Positions 37,262 through 46,578 of a stretch of 64,000 bases of DNA are shown one piece after another. A model generated the notes under the pieces. That model did not search any database. It was not told where the DNA came from and worked only from the letters and a program-made list of their open reading frames with translations. The DNA comes from Ascidiaceihabitans sp039975415 (GTDB taxonomy: Bacteria > Pseudomonadota > Alphaproteobacteria > Rhodobacterales > Rhodobacteraceae). Where the stretch lies: the NCBI RefSeq assembly GCF_039975415.1, contig NZ_JBDWHD010000004.1. One strand, written 5' to 3'. Position 1 is the first letter of the stretch. Every line of letters starts with the position of its first letter. The translations under genes and the position numbers were made by a program.

Positions 37262-37723
37262 ATGGACTTGAGAACCAAGATATCGACGGATTTAAAGCAG
37301 GCGATGAAAGACAAAGCGGCTGATCGTTTGTCGACGCTGCGCTTGATCAACGCCGCCATCAAAGACAAGGACATCGATGCCCGTGCCAGCGGCGCAGACG
37401 AAGGTGTCGCCGAATCCGATATTCTTGCGATTTTGGGTAAAATGGCCAAGCAACGTGCTGACAGTGCCCGTGTCTATGAAGAAGGCGGCCGTTTGGATTT
37501 GGCGGAACGGGAACAGGCGGAAATTGCGGTTATTGAAGAGTTTTTACCAAAACAACTAAGTGATGAAGAAGCCGCCGCCGCCGTTGAGGCCGCCGTTGTG
37601 GAAGTGGGCGCCGACAGCATCCGCGATATGGGCAAGGTGATGGGCGCTTTGAAAGCCAAATACACCGGCCAGATGGATTTCGGCGCTGTGGGGCCAATGG
37701 TCAAGGATCGCCTTTGTTCGTAA
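37262..37723 (+). CDS. GatB/YqeY domain protein
   Basis: The 153-residue helical protein is a stand-alone YqeY domain (LRTKISTDLKQAMKDKAADR, LRLINAAIKDKDIDAR, ADSIRDMGKVMGALKAKY). The same domain is fused to GatB of the tRNA-dependent amidotransferase, where it contacts tRNA. The role of free YqeY proteins is not settled. ATG 37262 starts the domain. It is divergent from carA, as is usual in alphaproteobacteria. A repeat element and a strong terminator follow. Confidence 0.92.
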   Translation: MDLRTKISTDLKQAMKDKAADRLSTLRLINAAIKDKDIDARASGADEGVAESDILAILGKMAKQRADSARVYEEGGRLDLAEREQAEIAVIEEFLPKQLSDEEAAAAVEAAVVEVGADSIRDMGKVMGALKAKYTGQMDFGAVGPMVKDRLCS

Positions 37724-37728
37724 GCTGC

Positions 37729-37751
37729 GGGTGCACCAAGGTGCACCTTAC
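37729..37751 (-). repeat. 23-base palindromic repeat, copy B
   Basis: The 23 bases read GGGTGCACCAAG followed by GTGCACCTTAC on the plus strand. They are the exact reverse complement of copy A (13732-13754) and differ from copy C at three positions. The copy lies six bases after the yqeY stop, ahead of the terminator. Confidence 0.85.
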
Positions 37752-37765
37752 GCGATTGAAGCGGT

Positions 37766-37791
37766 AAGGCGGGGTTCAGCCCGCCTTTTTT
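37766..37791. terminator. Intrinsic terminator after yqeY
   Basis: AAGGCGGG and CCCGCCTT form an 8-bp stem with a GTTCAG loop, followed by a T run. It separates yqeY from the convergent DUF2244 gene. Confidence 0.88.
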
Positions 37792-37799
37792 CTTGGGGT

Positions 37800-38282
37800 T
37801 TAGCGTTTCAATGCCCGCAAGAGATCGTCGTATAGTTCAATCCGTTCTTCCTCGCTCAGGAATGCTCCGATTTCGACCTCGCGTCCGTTGCCGCGCAGCG
37901 TAACGTAATGCGGCACCGGACCGTCGGAGTCGTATTTCACAGCTTGGGTCCAATAGCGATTACATTCCCAAATCTGTTGGTCGCCCTTGGGATTGGTCCG
38001 CACCAACACGGCCGCGTCCTCACTCAGGGTCAAAACTTCGACGATCTGGCGCGCTTTGTGGTTTCGTTGCAGCGCAAAGTAGATGCCCCAGACCGCCAGC
38101 AATAAAAATGGCAAAAGCCCCCAAAGGATCGGTGATCCGAGCAGTGGCAATGTTGGGATCAGGATCAAGGTGAATGTAGACAGCACGAATGCAGCCATGC
38201 CTTTTGGCGGCAAGCTTTCATGTGGCCAAAGCTGCATGACTTCAGGGCTGCTATGTGGTGGGTTGGTCCAGTGGTAAGGCAT
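37800..38282 (-). CDS. DUF2244 membrane protein
   Basis: The 160-residue protein has two adjacent hydrophobic helices (about 30-75) and a soluble C-terminal part (IVEVLTLSEDAAVLVR, VKYDSDGPVPHYVTLRGNGREVEIGAFLSEEER). This matches the DUF2244 family, small inner-membrane proteins of unknown function. The start at 38282 places the family N-terminus correctly. A longer in-frame start at 38423 would run back through the 23-base repeat and into the upstream gene, and is rejected. No clear ribosome site precedes 38282. Confidence 0.8.
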   Translation of the reverse strand: MPYHWTNPPHSSPEVMQLWPHESLPPKGMAAFVLSTFTLILIPTLPLLGSPILWGLLPFLLLAVWGIYFALQRNHKARQIVEVLTLSEDAAVLVRTNPKGDQQIWECNRYWTQAVKYDSDGPVPHYVTLRGNGREVEIGAFLSEEERIELYDDLLRALKR

Positions 38283-38363
38283 GTCTGCGTGTCTGTGGTT
38301 GCTGTCTACAAACAATAGCTTTGGATCCCAGTTGGCAACATGCGACGTTTCGTTCAGGGGCAG

Positions 38364-38386
38364 AGGTGCATCAAGATGCACCTTAC
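38364..38386 (-). repeat. 23-base palindromic repeat, copy C
   Basis: The 23 bases read AGGTGCATCAAG followed by ATGCACCTTAC. Relative to copy B, C8 became T and G13 became A. These two positions pair in the hairpin, so the stem is kept. The copy overlaps the stop codon of the upstream membrane protein gene. Confidence 0.75.
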
Positions 38387-38943
38387 GATTTGGTTTGAGG
38401 GATGAACCGCATACGCCAGACAACTGGTGCCAATATTATTACCATCAGACCTATCACAACGGCCACTTGGGCGCTGATATGGATATGTTCCAATATTGCA
38501 TTGTGTCGGAGAGCTTCAAGAAAGGCGTCTTGGCTGGTGTGGGGGAGAGGGTCGTAGGTTCCACTTTCGGCATAATACGCGGCGATCTGACACGTCACAG
38601 TCGTCCAAAGGGCTGTAAGAACAAGTCGTTGTGTCCGCTTCCCCATCCACATGCGTGTGAGGTAGAGCCATAGCGCAAATCCCAAGAACCAAAGCCCAGG
38701 CGTTGCAAATCGGGACGCAGGTGGAAACGGTATGAACCGGACCCCGGCATCCGTTTGGTATACCGCGTCCTGCAGGTGCAAATACAGCGTCAAATGGCCG
38801 ACGCTGGCAAACAGGATACCTATCCCCAAAGCATGCCAAGCTGGACGCATCTGAATCACACCGAGAACCAGACCTAGTCCAAAAACGGCGCCTGTGGTGC
38901 CGATATATAGTGCATCTGGTGGGGGTGGGGACGCCAGCAACAT
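38383..38943 (-). CDS. Multi-pass membrane protein of unknown function
   Basis: The 186-residue product has about five hydrophobic segments (for example YIGTTGAVFGLGLVLGVI, FASVGHLTLYLHL, FLGFALWLYLTRMW, VVIGLMVIILAPVVW). I do not recognise the family. Histidines fall near helix ends (HLTLYLHLQD, HTSQDAF, LEHIHIS), which might suggest metal or haem contact, but this is speculation. It lies on the ctaD strand, about 100 bases after ctaD with a terminator between, and its stop falls inside a 23-base repeat copy. Confidence 0.6.
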   Translation of the reverse strand: MLLASPPPPDALYIGTTGAVFGLGLVLGVIQMRPAWHALGIGILFASVGHLTLYLHLQDAVYQTDAGVRFIPFPPASRFATPGLWFLGFALWLYLTRMWMGKRTQRLVLTALWTTVTCQIAAYYAESGTYDPLPHTSQDAFLEALRHNAILEHIHISAQVAVVIGLMVIILAPVVWRMRFIPQTKS

Positions 38944-38993
38944 GGGCTTACCTGCAAATGGACCACGTGGATCTACACATTGGTGTCAAAAAT

Positions 38994-39022
38994 AAAGGCC
39001 CCAACCGCCGTTGGGGCCTTTT
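38994..39022. terminator. Intrinsic terminator after ctaD
   Basis: AAGGCCCCAAC and GTTGGGGCCTT pair through a short CGCC loop; T-rich tracts occur on both sides. On the minus strand it ends ctaD transcription 22 bases past its stop. Confidence 0.88.
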
Positions 39023-39044
39023 GATGTTTATGAACCTTGTCAGT

Positions 39045-40727
39045 TTAGTGACCTGGCTGCTTGTCCCAGTCTTCCTGCTTTGGAAGAATTTCGAACGTGT
39101 GCTCTGGGGGAGGAGACGGCAATGTCCACTCCAGCGTGTCCGCGTATTCATTCCATGGGTTGGCTTCCGTCACACGCGCACCTTTCAGCAGCGTGTAAGC
39201 AATGATGCCGAAGAAGAACAAGAAGGACGCAAAGCTTAGGAATGCGCCGTAAGACGACCATACGTTCCAGTAAGCAAATTGCTCAGGGTAGTCGATGTAA
39301 CGACGTGGCATGCCCTGACGGCCCAGGAAGTGCTGTGGGAAGAACGTCAGGTTGGCCCCGATGAACATCGCCCAGAAGTGCAGCTTGCCCGCCCATTCAG
39401 GATACATACGGCCCGACATTTTCGGCAGGTAGAAGTAGATGCCTGCGAAGATGGCGAAGACCGCGCCCAAGGACATCACGTAGTGGAAGTGTGCCACAAC
39501 GTAGTATGTGTCGTGATAGTAACGGTCCACAGCGGCTTGCGACAATACGATCCCTGTGACCCCACCAAGTGTGAAGAGGAACAAGAAACCGAAGGCCCAA
39601 AGCATTGGTGTTTTGAACTCAATCGAGCCGCCCCACATGGTCGCAATCCAGCTAAAGACCTTGACGCCTGTGGGCACCGCGATGACCATCGTCGCCAACA
39701 TAAAGTAGGCTTGCTGGTTCAGTGACATGCCGACTGTGTACATGTGGTGCGCCCACACAACAAAGCCCAACACGCCGATTGCGATGATCGCCCAAACCAT
39801 TGGCAGGTAGCCAAAGATCGGCTTGCGCGCGAAGGTCGCGATGACGTGGGAAATGATGCCAAAGCCGGGCAGGATGATGATGTAGACCTCTGGGTGCCCA
39901 AAGAACCACAGGATGTGCTGGTACAAGACCGGATCGCCACCGCCTGCTGGATCAAAGAAGGTGAACCCAAAGTTACGGTCCATCAAAAGCATTGTGATCG
40001 CGCCCGCCAGAACTGGCAAAGACAACAGGATCAGCCAGCTTGTGACAAAGATCGACCATGAAAACAACGGCACCTTGAACAGGGTCATGCCGGGGGCACG
40101 CATGTTCAGGAAGGTTGTGATCATGTTGATCGCGCCCAGAATGGACGAGGCACCAGAGACGTGCACCGCGAAGATCGCAAGGTCCATGGACATGCCACCT
40201 TCGTTCACCGACAGCGGTGGATACAAAACCCAACCGACACCGGACCCAAGCTGGTCGTTGCCACCCGGTGACAGAACAGAGCAGACCGCCAATGTTGTAC
40301 CGGCGACATAAAGCCAGAACGACAGGTTGTTCATGCGTGGAAAGGCCATGTCAGGCGCGCCGATTTGCAACGGCATGAAGTAGTTGCCAAAGCCGCCGAA
40401 GAGCGCCGGAATAACCACAAAGAACATCATCAAGATGCCGTGGCCTGTGATCAGAACGTTCCAGAGGTGTCCGTTTGGAATACACTCTCGCGCAGCGTCT
40501 GCAATAAAGCGTGCGCCACCTGACTCAGGCGCACACATGTACTGCACGCCGGGTTCCATCAGCTCAAGGCGCATGTAAACGGTGAATGCTACAGAAATAA
40601 AGCCAACAAAGGCTGAGACAAACAGGTACAGAATACCGATGTCTTTGTGGTTTGTGGACATGAACCAACGCGTGAAAAACCCGCGATCGTCTTCATGGTC
40701 GTGCCCGTGAATGGCTGCGTCTGCCAT
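39045..40727 (-). CDS. ctaD: Cytochrome c oxidase subunit I (aa3-type)
   Basis: The 560-residue protein is the twelve-helix catalytic subunit of the aa3 oxidase, which reduces oxygen and pumps protons in the cytoplasmic membrane. Low-spin haem His96 is in TGHGILM, the D-channel Asp126 is in GAPDMAFPR, and the CuB His278-Tyr282 crosslink region is WFFGHPEVYIIILP with pump Glu280. It is therefore an A-type haem-copper oxidase. ATG 40727 has AGGAGG six bases upstream; an in-frame start ten codons earlier has none. As in Rhodobacter, ctaD is apart from the ctaC-ctaB-ctaG-ctaE genes. Confidence 0.98.
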   Translation of the reverse strand: MADAAIHGHDHEDDRGFFTRWFMSTNHKDIGILYLFVSAFVGFISVAFTVYMRLELMEPGVQYMCAPESGGARFIADAARECIPNGHLWNVLITGHGILMMFFVVIPALFGGFGNYFMPLQIGAPDMAFPRMNNLSFWLYVAGTTLAVCSVLSPGGNDQLGSGVGWVLYPPLSVNEGGMSMDLAIFAVHVSGASSILGAINMITTFLNMRAPGMTLFKVPLFSWSIFVTSWLILLSLPVLAGAITMLLMDRNFGFTFFDPAGGGDPVLYQHILWFFGHPEVYIIILPGFGIISHVIATFARKPIFGYLPMVWAIIAIGVLGFVVWAHHMYTVGMSLNQQAYFMLATMVIAVPTGVKVFSWIATMWGGSIEFKTPMLWAFGFLFLFTLGGVTGIVLSQAAVDRYYHDTYYVVAHFHYVMSLGAVFAIFAGIYFYLPKMSGRMYPEWAGKLHFWAMFIGANLTFFPQHFLGRQGMPRRYIDYPEQFAYWNVWSSYGAFLSFASFLFFFGIIAYTLLKGARVTEANPWNEYADTLEWTLPSPPPEHTFEILPKQEDWDKQPGH

Positions 40728-41100
40728 GCGGTGCCTCCTGATAATGGTGTGATCCACGCAACGGTTCCCGCGTCACGTGGGGATTCCGCTCGGTTCTAAT
40801 GGACGAATGGTTACTGGGCAATGTCTGAAACTTGCCTGAAAGCGGAAAAATATCCGTGTCAGCAGGGGTTTGCGTTGTAATCTATGGCTTTGTGGGGATT
40901 ATCGCCTTGAAACCTGCGACGATGTGACAGGTCTGATTGAACCTTATATGCACAATCGCGCAAGTCGGATGTCTTTCAGCGGCACAATCCGGGCGAAAAC
41001 GGTGTGACATAGCTGCGATGTGGAAACGTACCAATTGTTTGAGCGTTTTGTTCCTCTACGAGGTGCTGGTCGCTGCCTGGCTTTGGGTGTCTGGCATTTC
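40728..41100. other. Non-coding region upstream of ctaD
   Basis: No convincing gene is seen on either strand. The stretch must hold the ctaD promoter on the minus strand. I see no TTGAT-N4-ATCAA (FNR-type) box and no clear sigma-70 pair that I would defend. Confidence 0.5.
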
Positions 41101-42120
41101 TTAGGCAGAACGCAGAAAGACTACGTTTGGTGCATAGGTTTGTGCAACATCTGCGGTGCGATCCGGTAAGCGTTCCATAAGGGTACGTGCCTCATTGCCG
41201 CGCAAGACCGGGCGGCTGGTGGTGGAATGTGCGGCATTTGCCATGTCAAAACCATCGGCTACGGCCCAGACCTTACCATTGTCCAGAACCCTCTCTGGCA
41301 TGTCACCCAAAAACAGGCTTTCAACCCAGACACCTTCCACATGCATCAAAGCATGGTGTTCCAGCAGGATGTGGTAGTAGGTGACGTCGAATTCAGCGGC
41401 CTGCTGGTGCACCATCCCGTAACCAAGCGCCGTTTTGGCCGCGACAAGCACCTCGGGTTTGTCGAACAGATATTGCGCGGCAGGGTCGTTGATCAGCAAA
41501 CGGTGGGCTGGCGACAGATGCAGGTCGCGGGTGTTGCCAAAGCTGCCGGCAGGCAACACGACAGGGCGAAAATTGCGGTTTAGACGTTGTTCGGCAGGTG
41601 AATAGCTTTGTTGGCTGATGGCTTTGATCGGCATAAATCCAGCATCGCGGGTGATGACCGCATCGCCGGGCCGCAATTCTTCAATGGGTAGTTCACCTTT
41701 GCGGGTCATGACGCGGGTGCCTGCTGTAAAACAGGGAATTGTCATGTCTGTTTGGGGCCGGGTTTCATGGTGCCACGCGCCGGTTTGTGCCGTGCCGGGA
41801 AAACCGAAAGGCAAACCACCCAGTTTTGCTGTGCTGATGTATTCTTGGCTGTCCGTGTTTACCAAGATCAGGTTGTCCACACGGTTGCGTGTGCGCGGCA
41901 TTGGGTCGGCCAAATTCATCCGGGCACGCCCGCGCAGGCGATCATCGGATGAAAATTCATGCAACAGCCCCTCGTACTGTGACCAGATTTGAAACGGACC
42001 AAGCGGCACGGCACAGTGGGACACGTTCTGCAGCGTGATAGTTTTCATATGCGGCATATCATGGCTTGTGGCGTCGTAGCGCTGATCCGTCACGTATAGC
42101 CCGTCCAGTTTATCTTGCAT
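41101..42120 (-). CDS. Hint (hedgehog/intein-type) domain protein
   Basis: The 339-residue protein has an N-terminal part of about 125 residues and a Hint_2 domain starting at CFTAGTRVMTRKGELPIEEL. The cysteine at the start is the self-splicing nucleophile position. It also has LSPAHRLLI with the block-B-like His, and VTYYHILLEHHALMHVEGVWVES. Hint domains cleave or splice the chain at the Cys. In roseobacters such proteins are often secreted with RTX repeats, but none are present here. ATG 42120 has AAGGAAC upstream. It is divergent from a decayed RTX/Hint gene. Confidence 0.85.
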   Translation of the reverse strand: MQDKLDGLYVTDQRYDATSHDMPHMKTITLQNVSHCAVPLGPFQIWSQYEGLLHEFSSDDRLRGRARMNLADPMPRTRNRVDNLILVNTDSQEYISTAKLGGLPFGFPGTAQTGAWHHETRPQTDMTIPCFTAGTRVMTRKGELPIEELRPGDAVITRDAGFMPIKAISQQSYSPAEQRLNRNFRPVVLPAGSFGNTRDLHLSPAHRLLINDPAAQYLFDKPEVLVAAKTALGYGMVHQQAAEFDVTYYHILLEHHALMHVEGVWVESLFLGDMPERVLDNGKVWAVADGFDMANAAHSTTSRPVLRGNEARTLMERLPDRTADVAQTYAPNVVFLRSA

Positions 42121-42364
42121 GGCATGTTCCTTTACATCCGTAGCGACGTGGTTAGCGGCGAAAAGGGGCGACAATCGGGCGAAGCTGCGGGTTTTGGGTG
42201 ACCCAACTGCGGCGGAGTACAGGCAAAGTGGGTTGGGCGGGTCAATTGCCTCAATTTTGTCAAAATTGCTCTAAATTTGTACCTTCCAGGGCCCAGTCAG
42301 ACCCAACTCTGCGTCTTTTTCAGCTGTCAAAGGTGAATGAACCTGACAGAGATTGGAAAAATAC

Positions 42365-43675
42365 ATGGCGACCAACGACAACACCAATCCCGGCACCGAA
42401 GGCGATCAAACGCTGACGGGAAGCACGTCAAACGACACCTTGACCGGTGGGTTTGGCAACGACACTTTAACCGGTGGCGCGGGCAATGACGTGTTAAGTG
42501 GCGATAGACCCGTCTAGGGGGCGTGGCATTTCGAAACCTTCGACAAGGATTTTACCTCTGCCGCTGGGCAGGCGTTTGATATCGAAGACGGCACACGCAC
42601 CGGGTCGGGTTATGTGTCTGATTTCAACGAAGGCGGGCTGACCAATTCGGTGCGCGGCACCACAGGCAATCCCGAAGATTTTGGCGTTGTATATACAAGT
42701 ACGCTGAACACGACAGCAGGCGGCACGTACCGGCTGACAACGGCTTCGGACGATGGGTCTACGATCCAGATCTTTGATTCAGCGGGTAATCCTGTCAGTT
42801 TTGCTAACCAGACCGGCGGCACGCTGGACTATTTGAACAACGACTTTGACCAACCCACAACCACGCGCTTTGGCGATGTGGTCCTTGATCCGAATGAGAC
42901 ATACACCATCCAGATCCGCTATTGGGAGAATCTTGGGGGATACATTATCTGCCACGATTTCGGTCACGGGCACACCTGCGGGCGTTGAAGGCGACGATTC
43001 CATCGACGGGGGCGCAGGCGACGATGTGCTGACTGGCGGGGCAGGCGATGACGTCTTTGTCTACAACCCCGGTGACGGCAATGACACGATCACCGATTTC
43101 AACGCGGGCAATTCCGGCGTTCTGGATGACAACGACCAAACCAACAATGATTTTCTGGACCTCAATCAATACGACACCTCGATCTTCGAGTTGCGCGAAG
43201 ACTTGAATGATGACGGGGTTTTGAAGCAATCTGTTGGAGATTTCACCGCCGGTGCCATGATTGAAACCGATCAAGGCCTTGTCGCGGTCGAACAGCTGAC
43301 GACAGATATGAAACTGCAGACGTCCGACAACGGCGCACAGCCTGTGCGGGCTATTTTGTCCCGTATTGTGGATGGTCGGGGAAAATTTGCTCCGGTTGTG
43401 ATCGCCAAAGGTGCGCTGGCAACGGCGACACGATTTTCCGCAAACCGGTTGCAGAAGTCACATATTACCACATTTTGATTGATCGACATGAAATCATCTA
43501 TGCGGAAGGGGTGCCCACCGAAAGCTACCATATGGATGATGCCGCGCTGCACGACGATGATGTCGCCCTAGAGCTGCAGGACCTGTTTCCAGAGCTGTTG
43601 CGCTGTGCAAGCGAAAGTGCGCGGGTGACATTGCGCGGGTACGAAAAGCAAGCGTTGCAGGCTTTGCCCCCCTAG
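42365..43675 (+). pseudogene. Decayed RTX/PA14-like/Hint protein gene
   Basis: The reading starts at ATG 42365 with RTX calcium-binding repeats (GGFGNDTLTGGAGNDVLSGD), meets an in-frame TAG at 42515, and continues in the same frame through a PA14-like region (TASDDGSTIQIFDSAGNPV). It changes frame near 42940 and resumes with more RTX repeats (DGGAGDDVLTGGAGDDVF) and the start of a Hint domain. It shifts again near 43450, where the core and the block-B His are missing, and ends with the Hint tail (YYHILIDRHEIIYAEG). The Hint nucleophile Cys is Asp (DFTAGAM). At least one stop, two frameshifts and a deletion make it non-functional. Confidence 0.88.
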
Positions 43676-43692
43676 AGTCGTATCCACAGACC

Positions 43693-44343
43693 TTAAGCCG
43701 TGTTGAAAACTTGATCGAAGCTGCGCCGCAGCGCGACATCTACGTCGTCCATGCTGACCGGCAGGCCAAGATCGACCAAGGACGTCACCCCATGTTGGGT
43801 GATGCCGCATGGCACGATGCCTGAAAAATGGTCCAGATCGGGTTCCACATTGATGGAAAGACCGTGAAAACTGATCCATTTGCGCAACCGGATGCCGATG
43901 GCTGCAATTTTGTCTTCAGCCAGCGAGCCATCCGCCATGAGCGGTTTATCGGGACGTTCAACCCAGACGCCCACACGGCCTTCGCGGATGTGGCCGTCGA
44001 CGTTGAATTCTGACAGGGCCGCAATCACCCAAGCCTCAAGCTGTTGCACGAACAGGCGCACATCGCGCCCCCGCTTTCCCACATCCAGCATGGTATAGGC
44101 CACCCGCTGGCCGGGACCGTGATAGGTGTATTGGCCACCCCGTTTGGTGTCGAACACTGCAAACCGGTCGGGATCGGTCAGGTCTTCGCGCTTGGCCGAT
44201 GTGCCTGCGGTGTAGAGCGGCGGATGTTCGACCAGCCAGATGCATTCGGGCGCAGTGCCCGCTGCGATCTGTGCCACACGGTCTTCCATCCAAACCTCTG
44301 CCATGCGGTATTCTGTCAAACCGGGGGCGGTGATCCATTCCAT
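43693..44343 (-). CDS. lipB: Octanoyl-[acyl carrier protein]:protein octanoyltransferase
   Basis: The 216-residue enzyme moves octanoate from acyl carrier protein to lipoyl domains, the first step of lipoic acid synthesis. Family motifs are EHPPLYTAGTSAK, GGQYTYHGPGQRVAY, catalytic Lys145 (AEDKIAAIGIR) and Cys179 in GIVPCGI. It ends just after the decayed Hint gene, convergent with it. It lies four bases beyond the DsbA-family gene on the same strand, so the two may share a message. Confidence 0.96.
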   Translation of the reverse strand: MEWITAPGLTEYRMAEVWMEDRVAQIAAGTAPECIWLVEHPPLYTAGTSAKREDLTDPDRFAVFDTKRGGQYTYHGPGQRVAYTMLDVGKRGRDVRLFVQQLEAWVIAALSEFNVDGHIREGRVGVWVERPDKPLMADGSLAEDKIAAIGIRLRKWISFHGLSINVEPDLDHFSGIVPCGITQHGVTSLVDLGLPVSMDDVDVALRRSFDQVFNTA

Positions 44344-44347
44344 AGGC

Positions 44348-45010
44348 TCAGGCGGCCTCGTTCAGGGTTTGTTGCAAGATTTGCGCATAATTGTCTGCGC
44401 CTTGGGCACCGGTCACCAGATATTTTCCGGCAAAAATCATAGAAGGCACCCCCGACACGCCGCGCGACGTCCAGAACTGTTGTTTTTCACGCACAGTGTC
44501 CGCCAGTTCACCCGTGTCGATGACGCGGGCGACATCCACCGGATCAAGGCCAACCGATGCTGCGACGTCAATCAACACCGCACGATCGGACAGGTCGCGC
44601 TGGTCAGTGAAATGCGCATCAAAAAATGCCATCTTCAGCGGATGTTGCACCCCTTGGCTGAGGGCAAAGTCCAGCACTTGGTGCGTTAGAAACGTGTTCC
44701 ACATCCGGCTGTCCGGCGTCCAGTTGAACTGAAACCCCAGTGACGTGCCAAGGTCGGTCATTTGTTGACGCGCCGCTGCGGATTGTTCGGCGGTGCTGCC
44801 GTATTTTTGCTGAATATGTTCCGAGGTGTTTTGCCCTGTGACTGGCATGTCGGGGTTCAATTCGAAGGGATGCCAGCGGATACGCGCACCGATACCCGTT
44901 GCAGCCAATGCCTGTTCGAGTTGCTTGTAACCGATAATGCACCATGGGCACATCACGTCCGACACGATGTCTACATCCAAAACGGGACCTTGGGGGGCTG
45001 TATCTGCCAT
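44348..45010 (-). CDS. DsbA-family (FrnE-like) oxidoreductase
   Basis: The 220-residue thioredoxin-fold protein has the active-site motif CPWC in DIVSDVMCPWCIIGYKQLE, a helical insertion and the cis-Pro region GVSGVPSMIFAGKYLVTGAQ. This layout is the FrnE/2-hydroxychromene isomerase-like group of DsbA proteins. There is no signal peptide, so it is probably cytoplasmic and acts as a disulfide or glutathione-linked oxidoreductase. ATG 45010 follows GGAGAAA; an earlier in-frame start has no site. Confidence 0.9.
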   Translation of the reverse strand: MADTAPQGPVLDVDIVSDVMCPWCIIGYKQLEQALAATGIGARIRWHPFELNPDMPVTGQNTSEHIQQKYGSTAEQSAAARQQMTDLGTSLGFQFNWTPDSRMWNTFLTHQVLDFALSQGVQHPLKMAFFDAHFTDQRDLSDRAVLIDVAASVGLDPVDVARVIDTGELADTVREKQQFWTSRGVSGVPSMIFAGKYLVTGAQGADNYAQILQQTLNEAA

Positions 45011-45083
45011 GCGTTTCTCCGGGGAATGATCTGTTGGTGGTAAGATCATGCCCCTTGATGCGAATTGCAAGGCCGCGCCTTGT

Positions 45084-46085
45084 CTAAGAAACAGTCACAT
45101 ACGGAGGTGTGATCGGTCCCGGCATCGGGGACGCGCCGCTGGCATCATTGGTGATTTGTTTGGCCCCCAAAAGATGCAAATAGCTGTTGTGGTTGTGCTG
45201 TCCGCCGATCTGCTCAAAGAAATGGAGGTCGGGCAGGGGAACGCTTTGGGTCAGGGCCTGCTGCGAGGGTTGCGCCCAAGTGCCGGCCAAGGATGCAATG
45301 TGGGCCGCATAATTCACCAGTTTTTTGATGGCGTAACCTTCCCAGTCGTCAGGAATGGGACCGGGAATGGACTTGGTGATAATGTCCATGATCGCGTCAT
45401 ACCCCAAAGGCACGATGTCCAACGGATTTATCACAAACCAACAGTCCACATTGTCAGCGACCCAAGTGGCAAATGCAGGATTGCCAGACGTCGGAGGGGC
45501 GAATGCAAACCCTTTGAAGGTCGCTGCAATGCCGGGGATGTTGTTCCACCCGTTCTGAAGGGCCGCTTGCATCATAGGGACAAGGGCCGCGCCCTGACTA
45601 TGACCATTCACATAAACCGTTTGCCCCTGTGTGATCTGGCCCGCGACATAGGCTTGCAGCGTCAGTCCGGTGTCCGGATCTTTGGCATCCAGCATCTCCG
45701 ACAGGGCATTGTGGAATTCAGTAGACACCGCAGCGCCCGTGGTATTGCCAGTGGGAAACGTTGTTTGGCCACTTGGCAGATCTTCAAGACGCGACAGAAA
45801 TTGCGTCGTTGTGCCCCGTAAATTGACAGCCAATTCGCCTGAAACCGTATTCAGGGCGACATAGACCAAATTGTCGGTCAGGGGGGTCTGCACTGGCCCC
45901 CAGACAACGGTCCACGTGTGATCTGCGCAAAATTCATTGCTGTTCAACTGGCCAGTTATGCGGGCTTTGACCACGCTCATTGGGGGGTATTCGCCGGCTT
46001 TGGAATCTTTGGTGTCAGCGGCATAAGCGAGAGCAGCTAGCGTCAGCTGGACCTGCGCCTGAGAAAGCGGAAAAGGATTTGTCAT
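45084..46085 (-). CDS. Lipase class 3-like hydrolase
   Basis: The 333-residue protein has the alpha/beta-hydrolase elements of class 3 lipases. AVNLRGTTTQFLSRLEDL forms the oxyanion region, Ser163 is in VYVNGHSQGAAL, an Asp is in NPLDIVPLG, and a late His is in HNHNSYLHLL. It has no signal peptide, so it may be cytoplasmic or leave by a type I system. ATG 46085 is chosen over an in-frame start 63 bases upstream because homology begins after it. The lipid substrate is unknown. Confidence 0.85.
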   Translation of the reverse strand: MTNPFPLSQAQVQLTLAALAYAADTKDSKAGEYPPMSVVKARITGQLNSNEFCADHTWTVVWGPVQTPLTDNLVYVALNTVSGELAVNLRGTTTQFLSRLEDLPSGQTTFPTGNTTGAAVSTEFHNALSEMLDAKDPDTGLTLQAYVAGQITQGQTVYVNGHSQGAALVPMMQAALQNGWNNIPGIAATFKGFAFAPPTSGNPAFATWVADNVDCWFVINPLDIVPLGYDAIMDIITKSIPGPIPDDWEGYAIKKLVNYAAHIASLAGTWAQPSQQALTQSVPLPDLHFFEQIGGQHNHNSYLHLLGAKQITNDASGASPMPGPITPPYVTVS

Positions 46086-46224
46086 GAAAATTCCATGCTT
46101 TGTGAATGATTTTGTAAAAATGACTACGCGTATAGCGGGAGTTTGCACTGAGTTTTGCTTTACGTCAATTTTCTCTTCACATCTGTGCGCAAGGGGGGTA
46201 AAGCCTGCTCACCATCCATGGCGT

Positions 46225-46310
46225 GCGGTCGTGGCGGAATGGTAGACGCGCAGCGTTGAGGTCGCTGTGGGGTAACACCCGTGGAAGTTCGAGTCTTCTC
46301 GACCGCACCA
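46225..46310 (+). tRNA. tRNA-Leu (anticodon GAG)
   Basis: GCGGTCG pairs with CGACCGC as the acceptor stem. The anticodon arm is CAGCG-TTGAGGT-CGCTG, giving GAG. A long variable arm (TGGGGTAACACCC) marks a class II tRNA, and the T loop is TTCGAGT. CCA is encoded at 46308-46310. It reads CUC and CUU leucine codons. Confidence 0.97.
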
Positions 46311-46578
46311 ATCTCATAAATTCGAACGATCCGGCCGATTTATCTTTTGAGTTCGGAAAATGTCCGAACGGGCGCACTAAAATTCTCTTACATTTTGTAA
46401 TTTGCACCGCGGCCTTTCTGACACTGGCGGCGCTAGCCGTTTGCGTATCGTGTTCCAAATTTGTGGGAATCAAGCGATTGGGCTTGGCCAAATTATAGTA
46501 AGATATCAAGGCACTGAAACGACGAAGGGCCACCCGAAGGTGACCCTATCGTTAACCACCGGGGTATGGTGGTTATAT

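Noticed and set aside
42846..43478. Single intact ORF in the RTX/Hint region
   Set aside because: It begins out of frame with the upstream RTX/PA14-like part and lacks the Hint core; it is a fragment of the pseudogene.
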